From contig UQRG01000110.1 in assembly GCA_900543365.1 (NCBI GenBank), positions 1-5,187 of the forward strand: a stretch of 5,187 bases of DNA, written 5' to 3'. Made by a program: the position numbers and the translations under genes. Below are positions 1 through 4,795 of this stretch, one piece after another. Numbering within the stretch: position 1 is the first letter of the stretch; each line of letters starts with the position of its first letter. A model generated the notes under the pieces. That model searched no databases. It saw only the letters and a list, made by a program, of their open reading frames with translations, and was not told the origin of the DNA. This DNA comes from an uncultured Eubacterium sp. (lineage in GTDB: Bacteria; Bacillota; Clostridia; Lachnospirales; CAG-274).

Positions 1-889
1 ACACCTTTATGGCACTTTCCTCTGCCTTTTCTGTCATATCATTTCTTATTTCTCTTTCAACAGCAGGTGCAATAAGTCGTTTATAACTATCTTCAATAGC
101 CTCTTTCAAAATATCTGTTGTATATTTATTATCTCTTATTATTTTATTTTCGATTTTTTTTAATATATTCTCAATAGGAGCTTCAATTTTTACAGATAAT
201 ACCTTTTCTTTCTCTCCTCTATTTATAGCAAGTATTCTATGGCTAGGCAATTTTTTAACAGGCTCACTATAATCATAATACATTTCAAATACAGATTCAG
301 TGGTTTCATCTGTTGCCTTAGTAGCAATTAAGCCTTCATTATAAGTCATTTTTCTTATAATAGCTCTATAGTCTGCATCATCAGAAACCATTTCGGCTAT
401 AATATCTTTTGCACCAATTAAAGCATCTTCAACTGTATTAACTTCCTTATTAGCATCAACATACTTTTCAGCAATTTTTTCAACTGGCTCCTTAGTAAGT
501 TGCATCATTATTTCATTAGCTAAAGACTCAAGTCCCTTTTCCTTTGCAATAGTTGCTCTAGTTCTTCTTTTTGGTCTGAAAGGTCGGTAAATATCATCAA
601 TTTCAGTTACAGTAATAGCTTTATCAAGAGCCAATGATATTTCATCAGTAAGTTTTTCCTGCTCTTCAATTAAATTTCTAACCTGTTCTCTTTTTTCGTC
701 TAAATTTCTTAAATAAGTTAATCTTTCAAACAAATTTCTTAACACAATATCATCAAGAGAACCTGTCATTTCCTTTCTATATCTTGCAATAAAAGGAATT
801 GTGTTCCCTTCATCAATTAATTTAACGGTGCTTTCAACTTGTCCTAACTTTATACTAAATTCTTCTGCTAAAACTCTATTAATATCCAT
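1..889 (-). CDS. tex: Tex family S1 RNA-binding protein, N-terminal 296 residues (cut by window edge)
   Basis: Tex is a cytoplasmic nucleic-acid-binding protein of roughly 700-780 residues. It has an N-terminal helical Tex_N region, a YqgF/RNase H-like fold, helix-hairpin-helix motifs and a C-terminal S1 domain, and is linked to transcription and RNA metabolism. Only the N-terminal part is here; the frame is open to base 1. Recognisable family stretches are GNTIPFIARYRKEMTGSLDD near residues 28-47, YRPFRPKRRTRATIAKEKGL near residues 101-120, and HRILAINRGEKEKVLSV near residues 217-233. The last marks the approach to the YqgF-like domain. The start is ATG at 889-887, with AGAGG at 900-896 six bases upstream; that site overlaps the TAG stop of the preceding yfcE gene. 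Tex is the third gene of the rdgB-yfcE-tex unit. No frameshift is seen. The family call is firm; the exact molecular role of Tex is not well defined. Confidence 0.95.
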   Translation of the reverse strand, partial: MDINRVLAEEFSIKLGQVESTVKLIDEGNTIPFIARYRKEMTGSLDDIVLRNLFERLTYLRNLDEKREQVRNLIEEQEKLTDEISLALDKAITVTEIDDIYRPFRPKRRTRATIAKEKGLESLANEIMMQLTKEPVEKIAEKYVDANKEVNTVEDALIGAKDIIAEMVSDDADYRAIIRKMTYNEGLIATKATDETTESVFEMYYDYSEPVKKLPSHRILAINRGEKEKVLSVKIEAPIENILKKIENKIIRDNKYTTDILKEAIEDSYKRLIAPAVEREIRNDMTEKAEESAIKV

Positions 890-898
890 TTTTTACCT

Positions 899-1381
899 CT
901 ATTTATATTCAACAATACTTGGTATAACAATATCATCTTCAATTTTAATTATACCATAACTATAATTACTGCCACCTCTTGGTGATGATAAACTGCCTGG
1001 ATTCATAATAATTATACCATTATAGTTATCCACCAAAGGAATGTGGGTATGTCCATAAAGACAAACATCTGCACCTACTTCTGCACCTTTATAACAAAGC
1101 CTATCAATACTCCAATTTACACCATATAAATCACCGTGAGTAACAAAAAACTTTTTACCAAACAGTACAAAAATATCTTCATTAGGCACAGCAGAACCAT
1201 AGTCACAATTTCCTCTAACATTATAAAACTTTAATTCTGGGTATCTTATCTTTAAACTATCAACATCTTCTACAACATCACCACAATGTATGACTGCATC
1301 AATTTTGTCAGCTATAGAATTAATAACTCTATATACCTTACTCAAATTACTATGTGTATCACTTATAACTAATATTTTCAT
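899..1381 (-). CDS. yfcE: YfcE/YsnB-type metallophosphoesterase
   Basis: A 160-residue cytoplasmic phosphodiesterase of the calcineurin-like metallophosphoesterase superfamily, YfcE/MJ0936 group. Members hydrolyse model phosphodiesters in a Mn/divalent-metal-dependent way; the natural substrate is not settled. All metal-ligand motifs are present: D8-T-H10, G34-D35, G57-N58-C-D60, H82-G-D and G110-H111-T-H113. The length is normal for the family. The ATG at 1381-1379 shares its A with the TAA stop of rdgB (TAATG). The ribosome site AGAGG (1393-1389) lies inside the last rdgB codons, so re-initiation or translational coupling is likely. The TAG stop at 901-899 in turn overlaps the tex ribosome site. 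The rdgB-yfcE pairing recurs in Bacillota, from general knowledge of this gene pair. The Bacillus name for this family member is ysnB. The family is certain; the substrate is unknown. Confidence 0.92.
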   Translation of the reverse strand: MKILVISDTHSNLSKVYRVINSIADKIDAVIHCGDVVEDVDSLKIRYPELKFYNVRGNCDYGSAVPNEDIFVLFGKKFFVTHGDLYGVNWSIDRLCYKGAEVGADVCLYGHTHIPLVDNYNGIIIMNPGSLSSPRGGSNYSYGIIKIEDDIVIPSIVEYK

Positions 1382-1965
1382 TACATTTCCTCTAAAATAT
1401 CCCTAACCATATCAAGAGCTTTACCTCTATGGCTTATTTTGTTTTTCTCCTCCATTGAAAGCTCTCCTGTAGTCTTATTTAACTCAGGCACAAAAAATAT
1501 CGGGTCATAACCAAAGCCGTTGTTACCTTTTATTTCATAACCAATTATACCTTCTATAGTTCCTCTAACAACCTGTGTTTCTTTACTAGGACAAGCTACA
1601 GCCATAGCACAAACAAAGCGTGCTGTTCTTTTATCCTCTGCCACACCTTCAAGCTGTTCAAGTATATTAGCATTTTTGTAATCATAAGATGTGTCGTGAC
1701 CTAAATACCTAGCAGATAAGACACCTGGAGCTTTGTTAAGATAATCAATTTCAAGTCCAGAATCATCTGCTACAACAATTTCATTACAAACTTTCATAAT
1801 TGCCTCTGCCTTTAAAATTGCATTATCTTCAAATGTTAAGCCATTTTCATCAACATCAATGTCAATTCCTACTTCTTCCATACTTTTAACATTATAATCC
1901 GGAAGTTTAGCTTTTATTTCTTTCATTTTGTCCATATTTTTAGTTGCAAATATAATAGTTTTCAT
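1381..1965 (-). CDS. rdgB: RdgB/HAM1 family XTP/dITP pyrophosphatase
   Basis: A 194-residue cytoplasmic housecleaning enzyme. The family hydrolyses non-canonical purine nucleotides (ITP, dITP, XTP) to the monophosphate and pyrophosphate, keeping deaminated purines out of DNA and RNA. The family motifs occur in order: ATKNMDKMKEI (7-17, phosphate binding), TFEDNA (44-49), DDSGLEID (67-74, with the catalytic acidic pair D67/D68), PGVLSARY (80-87), GFGYDPIF (150-157), and EKNKISHRGKAL (173-184) with the base-recognition SHR at 178-180. The length is typical. The ATG at 1965 is preceded by AAAGAGG (1980-1974) with an 8-base spacer. It is the first gene of a minus-strand unit with yfcE and tex, and promoter-like sequences lie just upstream at 2005-2069. 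There is nothing unusual in the protein. Confidence 0.96.
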   Translation of the reverse strand: MKTIIFATKNMDKMKEIKAKLPDYNVKSMEEVGIDIDVDENGLTFEDNAILKAEAIMKVCNEIVVADDSGLEIDYLNKAPGVLSARYLGHDTSYDYKNANILEQLEGVAEDKRTARFVCAMAVACPSKETQVVRGTIEGIIGYEIKGNNGFGYDPIFFVPELNKTTGELSMEEKNKISHRGKALDMVRDILEEM

Positions 1966-2004
1966 TCAATAAACCTCTTTTCGTCAGATTTAATATTTTG
2001 TTTA

Positions 2005-2034
2005 ATTATAACACATAACATAAAGAATTTACAA
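2005..2034 (-). promoter_or_regulatory. Candidate sigma-A promoter for rdgB-yfcE-tex
   Basis: Read on the minus strand, TTGTAA (2034-2029) is followed by an 18-base spacer and TATAAT (2010-2005). A TG one base upstream of the -10 (TGT-TATAAT) makes it an extended -10. The predicted start is near 1998, giving a leader of about 33 bases that contains the rdgB ribosome site. It is the best-placed leftward promoter, but AT-rich DNA gives chance matches. Confidence 0.6.
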
Positions 2035-2040
2035 TATTTT

Positions 2041-2069
2041 ATTATAACATTTGACTTTTATAATAAACA
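2041..2069 (-). promoter_or_regulatory. Second, weaker candidate leftward promoter
   Basis: On the minus strand a perfect TATAAT (2046-2041) is again preceded by TGT (extended -10). The only -35 match at 17-base spacing is a poor TGTTTA (2069-2064). It overlaps the distal rightward promoter at 2051-2079. It could be an alternative start for rdgB or a chance match. Confidence 0.35.
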
Positions 2070-2079
2070 GTGTTAAAAT
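2051..2079 (+). promoter_or_regulatory. Distal candidate sigma-A promoter toward the wall hydrolase gene
   Basis: TTGACT (2051-2056), a 17-base spacer and TAAAAT (2074-2079), with TG at 2071-2072 giving an extended -10. The predicted start is near 2086, leaving a leader of about 190 bases before the ATG at 2280. The score by eye is good, but the distance and the better-placed proximal promoter make its use uncertain. Confidence 0.45.
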
Positions 2080-2117
2080 ATATGTATTTAAAAAAAATAA
2101 ATCGTTAAATTGTATAA

Positions 2118-2127
2118 TGTAACATTT
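2118..2127 (+). repeat. TGTAACATTT box, upstream copy
   Basis: The ten bases TGTAACATTT recur exactly at 2239-2248 at the proximal promoter start site, 121 bases downstream. The first eight (TGTAACAT) also recur inverted at 2173-2180. A near copy, TATAACATTT, lies at 2043-2052. The core TGTAAC fits a single WalR-type half site. There is no properly spaced partner here. Confidence 0.4.
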
Positions 2128-2172
2128 TCTTATATTTTTTTACTAATTTTATTATTTTGAAATATTTAATTT

Positions 2173-2180
2173 ATGTTACA
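2173..2180 (-). repeat. Inverted TGTAACAT copy upstream of the proximal promoter
   Basis: ATGTTACA is the exact reverse complement of TGTAACAT at 2118-2125. It lies about 26 bases upstream of the proximal -35. TGTTAC on the plus strand also fits the TGTWAH half-site pattern. It is a possible upstream regulator contact; a lone half site is weak evidence. Confidence 0.35.
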
Positions 2181-2205
2181 AATCCTTATTTTATGCCCAA
2201 AACAC

Positions 2206-2234
2206 TTGACAAATTTGCTAAATTCTTGTAAAAT
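2206..2234 (+). promoter_or_regulatory. Proximal sigma-A promoter of the wall hydrolase gene
   Basis: A perfect TTGACA (2206-2211), an optimal 17-base spacer and TAAAAT (2229-2234, one mismatch to TATAAT). The predicted start is near 2241, giving a leader of about 39 bases ending in the ribosome site GAAAGGAAG (2265-2273) before the ATG at 2280. It is the strongest promoter match in the window. Confidence 0.8.
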
Positions 2235-2238
2235 AGGT

Positions 2239-2255
2239 TGTAACATTTATGTAAC
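2239..2255 (+). promoter_or_regulatory. WalR (YycF)-like operator, TGTAAC-N5-TGTAAC
   Basis: TGTAAC at 2239-2244 and TGTAAC at 2250-2255 are separated by exactly five bases. This matches the published WalR/YycF pattern TGT(A/T)A(A/T/C)-N5-TGT(A/T)A(A/T/C) known from Bacillus and Staphylococcus. A third half site, TGTAAA, sits at 2227-2232 over the -10, with a 6-base gap. The site covers the predicted start of transcription of an NlpC/P60 wall hydrolase gene, a typical WalR target class. A position over or downstream of the start would suggest repression rather than activation. The same bases form an imperfect inverted repeat: 9-base arms 2237-2245 and 2250-2258, one mismatch, TTTA loop. A dimeric regulator of another family is therefore also possible. 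Confidence 0.55.
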
Positions 2256-2279
2256 AACTTTTTAGAAAGGAAGTCCTAT

Positions 2280-3491
2280 ATGTCAAAGTTAAGACTATTA
2301 ACCAAAGCAATTTCGGCAGGCTGTATCCTTAGTATTTTTATGACAGCTACAGCCAATGCTTCAAATTTAGCTAAGGTTACAGCCACTTCCGTTAATCTTC
2401 GTTCATATAATTCAACTGAAGGTCAGGTTGTAGGTACAGCAAACTCTGGTGATGTACTTACTATTACAGGTAATGCTAACAACGGATGGTTTAAAGTTAA
2501 GAAAAACGGTTTAGGTGAAGCTTTTATAAGTTCTCAATATTTATCTATATATCAGACTGATGCTACTTGTATTGGTGATACTGTTAATGTGCGTACAAGT
2601 CCTGCTGTTACATCAACAGTTATTGGTACTGCTAAAAAGGGGCAGGTGTTTGTAACATCTGGCAAATGTGGTGATTGGTATCAAATCAACTTTAACGGCA
2701 CTACAGGCTATATTAGTGGTGAATATATGCAAGGTACTCTCTTACAGTATCTTCCTGAAGTTCCTGCTCCTACTGCTTCTACTGAAACTACTGCTTCTGC
2801 TATAGTTTCTACTAACGAAAATACTTCAGATGATATATATGCAGTTGTCGAAGTCCCTTCACTTAATCTTAGAGCAGCAGCTTCTACTGAATCAAAGGTT
2901 ATTAAATCTTTATCTAGTGGTTACAACTTAAATGTAGTTGGCTACGAAGATGGCTGGGTTAAAGTTACAGATGATGATAATAATTCAGGTTTTGTAAAAG
3001 CTGAATATATTAACTTAAAAAATGGTAAAAAACCTGAAAACAAAACTGAATTAAAAGATACTTCTTCTTTTGATTTTGAATATGAAAAAAATTATACTAA
3101 CAAAGGTGATGTTGATTGTAGAGATTTAGTGGAATACTCTAAACAGTATGTTGGCACTCCTTATGTTTGGGGTGGTACTGATTTAACAGCTGGTGTTGAT
3201 TGTTCTGGTTTTATTTATAGTGTGTACAAGCATTATGGTATTACTTTAAACAGAACATCAAGAGATATGTTCACTCAAGGTACTTCAATTACTAAGTCTG
3301 AATTAGTACCTGGTGATTTGTTATTCTTTAACACTGGTGGTGATTCTGTAATATCCCATGTTGGTATGTACATAGGTAATGGTGAATATATTCACTCTAC
3401 TAATGGCAATGGTAATGGTGTTACTATTTCAAATTTAAGTGATAATTATTCAACAAGTACTTATGTTGGAGCTAAAAGAATATTAGATTAA
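2280..3491 (+). CDS. Secreted SH3b(x3)-NlpC/P60 cell-wall peptidase
   Basis: A 403-residue exported peptidoglycan hydrolase. A Sec signal peptide is clear: basic KLRLLTK (3-9), a hydrophobic stretch at 10-25, and a likely cut after A-N-A27. Three SH3b domains follow, at about 31-91, 95-151 and 187-246, each opening with the typical VNLRS-like motif (VNLRS 38-42, VNVRT 102-106, LNLRA 195-199). They probably bind the wall. A Pro/Ala/Ser/Thr-rich linker (about 159-183) separates SH3b 2 and 3, and a charged linker (247-279) precedes the NlpC/P60 domain (281-403). The catalytic residues are visible: C308 in DCSGF, H360 in SHVG and H372 in YIHS. The family cuts stem peptides, usually the D-Glu-diamino acid bond; that specificity is inferred. 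Three cysteines besides the nucleophile remain in the mature protein (C97, C130, C280). The ATG at 2280 has GAAAGGAAG eight or so bases upstream. It has its own promoter, a WalR-like box and a terminator, so it is probably monocistronic. Confidence 0.95.
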   Translation: MSKLRLLTKAISAGCILSIFMTATANASNLAKVTATSVNLRSYNSTEGQVVGTANSGDVLTITGNANNGWFKVKKNGLGEAFISSQYLSIYQTDATCIGDTVNVRTSPAVTSTVIGTAKKGQVFVTSGKCGDWYQINFNGTTGYISGEYMQGTLLQYLPEVPAPTASTETTASAIVSTNENTSDDIYAVVEVPSLNLRAAASTESKVIKSLSSGYNLNVVGYEDGWVKVTDDDNNSGFVKAEYINLKNGKKPENKTELKDTSSFDFEYEKNYTNKGDVDCRDLVEYSKQYVGTPYVWGGTDLTAGVDCSGFIYSVYKHYGITLNRTSRDMFTQGTSITKSELVPGDLLFFNTGGDSVISHVGMYIGNGEYIHSTNGNGNGVTISNLSDNYSTSTYVGAKRILD

Positions 3492-3493
3492 TA

Positions 3494-3526
3494 AAATGAG
3501 CTGTTACAATTTGTAGCAGCTCATTT
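3494..3526. terminator. Bidirectional intrinsic terminator between convergent genes
   Basis: A 14-base-pair stem (3494-3507 with 3513-3526, one G-U pair at 3504/3516) encloses the five-base loop AATTT. The core GAGCTG/CAGCTC is the GC-rich part. A T-rich run follows on the plus strand (3524-3539), and TTTTATT follows when read leftward (3496-3490). It lies just after the hydrolase stop and 10 bases past the end of fucO, so it can end both transcripts. Confidence 0.85.
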
Positions 3527-3535
3527 ATATTTAAT

Positions 3536-4684
3536 TTATAATAATGACTTATAAAGCTTAGCAATATCTTCAACAGATGTATCCTTAGGGTTGCCTGGAC
3601 GACAAGCATCATCATAAGCAGATTGAGCAAGGAATGGAATATCTTCTTCCTTAACAATATCCTTTAAATCACTTGGAATACCTACATCTTGAGATAGTTT
3701 CTTAACTGCATCAACAGCAGCCTTTCTATATTCATCTTGAGTCATATTTTCAGTACCTTCAACACCCATTGCCTTAGCAATATCTCTGTACTTTTCGCCA
3801 GTAGCCTCTGCGTTATATTCCATAACTGTTGGAAGAATGATAGCATTAGCAACACCGTGAGGAGTGTCATACAAAGCACCTAAAGGATGAGCCATTGAGT
3901 GAACAATACCAAGACCTACATTAGAAAAACCCATACCTGCAATATACTGACCAAGAGCCATACCTTCTCTGCCCTCTGGAGTATTTTCAACAGCACCTCT
4001 TAGATTATTTGAAATAATTTCAATAGCCTTTAAGTGAAACATATCAGAAAGTTCCCAAGCACCAGCTGTAATATAACCTTCAATAGCGTGAGTAAGAGCA
4101 TCCATACCTGTTGCGGCTGTTAAGCCCTTAGGCATTGATGACATCATATCTGGGTCAACAACAGCAACTACAGGAATATCGTGAACATCAACACAAACCA
4201 TCTTTCTATTCTTAGATGAATCTGTAATTACATAGTTAATTGTAACCTCAGCAGCAGTACCAGCAGTTGTAGGAACAGCAATAATAGGTACAGCCTTATG
4301 CTTAGTTGGAGCAACACCCTCAAGACTTATAACATCAGCAAATTCAGGATTTTTAATAATAATACCAATAGCCTTAGCAGTGTCCATTGAAGAACCACCA
4401 CCAATAGCAATTATGTAATCAGCACCGCTATTTTTAAATGCTTCAACACCAGTCTGAACATTTTCTACTGTTGGGTTAGGCTTAATGTTAGAATAAATTT
4501 CATAGTCAAGTTTTGCATTATCAAGTACATCAGTAACCTTCTTAGTTACATTAAACTTAATTAAATCCGGATCGGAACAGACAAAAGCCTTTTTAAATCC
4601 TCTGCCAATAGCTTCATCAGCTATATTCTTAATAGCACCAGCACCGTGATAAGATGTTTCATTTAATACAAATCTGTTTACCAT
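3536..4684 (-). CDS. fucO: Lactaldehyde reductase / 1,2-propanediol oxidoreductase (iron-containing alcohol dehydrogenase)
   Basis: A 382-residue group III Fe-dependent alcohol dehydrogenase that closely resembles E. coli FucO as recalled from memory. Shared stretches include PTTAGTAAEVTINYVITD (138-155), DALTHAIEGYIT (195-206) and MALGQYIAGMGFSNVGLG (242-259). FucO reduces L-lactaldehyde to (S)-1,2-propanediol with NADH during anaerobic fucose or rhamnose use, and the reaction is reversible. The GGGS nucleotide loop is at 95-98. D38 corresponds to the Asp that favours NAD over NADP. Iron ligands D195, H199, H262 and H276 (HPLG and PHG contexts) are all present. The start chosen is ATG at 4684-4682, with GGAGG eight bases upstream. 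A longer in-frame reading from TTG at 4699 would start inside that ribosome site and is rejected. It appears to be a single-gene unit; no fucose, rhamnose or microcompartment genes are in view. The enzyme could have a wider aldehyde or alcohol range. Confidence 0.93.
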   Translation of the reverse strand: MVNRFVLNETSYHGAGAIKNIADEAIGRGFKKAFVCSDPDLIKFNVTKKVTDVLDNAKLDYEIYSNIKPNPTVENVQTGVEAFKNSGADYIIAIGGGSSMDTAKAIGIIIKNPEFADVISLEGVAPTKHKAVPIIAVPTTAGTAAEVTINYVITDSSKNRKMVCVDVHDIPVVAVVDPDMMSSMPKGLTAATGMDALTHAIEGYITAGAWELSDMFHLKAIEIISNNLRGAVENTPEGREGMALGQYIAGMGFSNVGLGIVHSMAHPLGALYDTPHGVANAIILPTVMEYNAEATGEKYRDIAKAMGVEGTENMTQDEYRKAAVDAVKKLSQDVGIPSDLKDIVKEEDIPFLAQSAYDDACRPGNPKDTSVEDIAKLYKSLL

Positions 4685-4691
4685 ATTACAT

Positions 4692-4697
4692 ACCTCC
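4692..4697 (-). promoter_or_regulatory. Strong ribosome binding site that fixes the fucO start
   Basis: Read leftward, GGAGGT is a near-perfect anti-16S match, with GGAGG ending eight bases before ATG 4684. An upstream in-frame TTG (4699-4697) overlaps this site, so initiation there is implausible. Confidence 0.9.
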
Positions 4698-4698
4698 A

Positions 4699-4725
4699 AT
4701 ATAAGTTATATTTTTTTACTTATAT
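4699..4725. repeat. Perfect 8-bp inverted repeat in the fucO leader
   Basis: ATATAAGT (4699-4706) and ACTTATAT (4718-4725) are perfect reverse complements separated by 11 A/T bases. The repeat spans the predicted fucO start of transcription (about 4723) up to the edge of the ribosome site. It could be an operator for a dimeric repressor or a 5' hairpin that protects the mRNA. All-A/T arms, with only one G-C pair, limit confidence. Confidence 0.45.
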
Positions 4726-4729
4726 CTAT

Positions 4730-4758
4730 ATTATAATACACAATTATAACAAAAACAA
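4730..4758 (-). promoter_or_regulatory. Candidate sigma-A promoter of fucO
   Basis: On the minus strand, TTGTTT (4758-4753), a 17-base spacer and a perfect TATAAT (4735-4730). The predicted start is near 4723, giving a leader of about 39 bases. The -35 lies within a larger palindrome (4746-4774). Confidence 0.65.
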
Positions 4759-4774
4759 GTCTTTTTTTTGTTAT
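4746..4774. repeat. 29-base palindrome over the fucO -35, operator or weak terminator
   Basis: Ten-base perfect arms ATAACAAAAA (4746-4755) and TTTTTGTTAT (4765-4774), a single C/T mismatch, then AAG/CTT continuing to a one-base centre at 4760. Nearly every base pairs with its partner. It lies 21 bases past the stop of the Nudix gene and covers the -35 of fucO. It may terminate the Nudix transcript, although it is AT-only and lacks a U-run in that direction, or it may bind a regulator of fucO. On the plus strand it is followed by TTTTT, but no plus-strand gene ends here. Confidence 0.5.
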
Positions 4775-4795
4775 TTTTTATGAATATTGTATATA

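Larger units (their letters stand above)
1966..2279. other. Divergent AT-rich intergenic regulatory region between rdgB and the wall hydrolase gene
   Basis: These 314 bases hold no convincing gene. They separate the leftward rdgB unit from the rightward hydrolase gene. The region carries candidate promoters in both directions, a TGTAAC direct repeat at the rightward start site, and further TGTAACA copies, all listed separately. The stretch from about 2085 to 2205 is almost pure A/T with A- and T-tracts. Apart from the repeat copies at 2118 and 2173, nothing specific is visible there; it could act as UP-element or bent DNA. Confidence 0.7.

Noticed and set aside
2113..2118. TATAAT at 2113-2118 as a third rightward promoter
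   Set aside because: Its -35 position is a run of A with no TTGACA resemblance and there is no extended TG. It is likely chance in A/T-rich DNA.
2241..2279. Riboswitch or attenuator in the hydrolase leader
   Set aside because: The leader from the best promoter is only about 39 bases. No known aptamer signature or terminator/antiterminator pair is visible; the longer leader from the distal promoter is nearly all A/T without strong structure.
2280..2325. Lipoprotein signal with lipobox-like S-A-G-C15 in the hydrolase
   Set aside because: A charged K9 lies within the six residues before the lipobox and the hydrophobic stretch before C15 is far too short. Hydrophobicity continues to residue 25 and a good signal peptidase I site (A-N-A) follows.
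3472..3657. 61-codon minus-strand open frame
   Set aside because: It overlaps the fucO C-terminus in another frame, includes the terminator hairpin and the end of the hydrolase gene, has no ribosome site and gives a low-complexity Leu/Ile-rich product. It is a shadow frame.
4736..4760. Rex (redox repressor) operator upstream of fucO
   Set aside because: TTGTTATAA resembles one Rex half site (TTGTTAA), but no matching TTAACAA half lies at the right distance. Rex control is common for alcohol dehydrogenases, but the sequence does not support it here.
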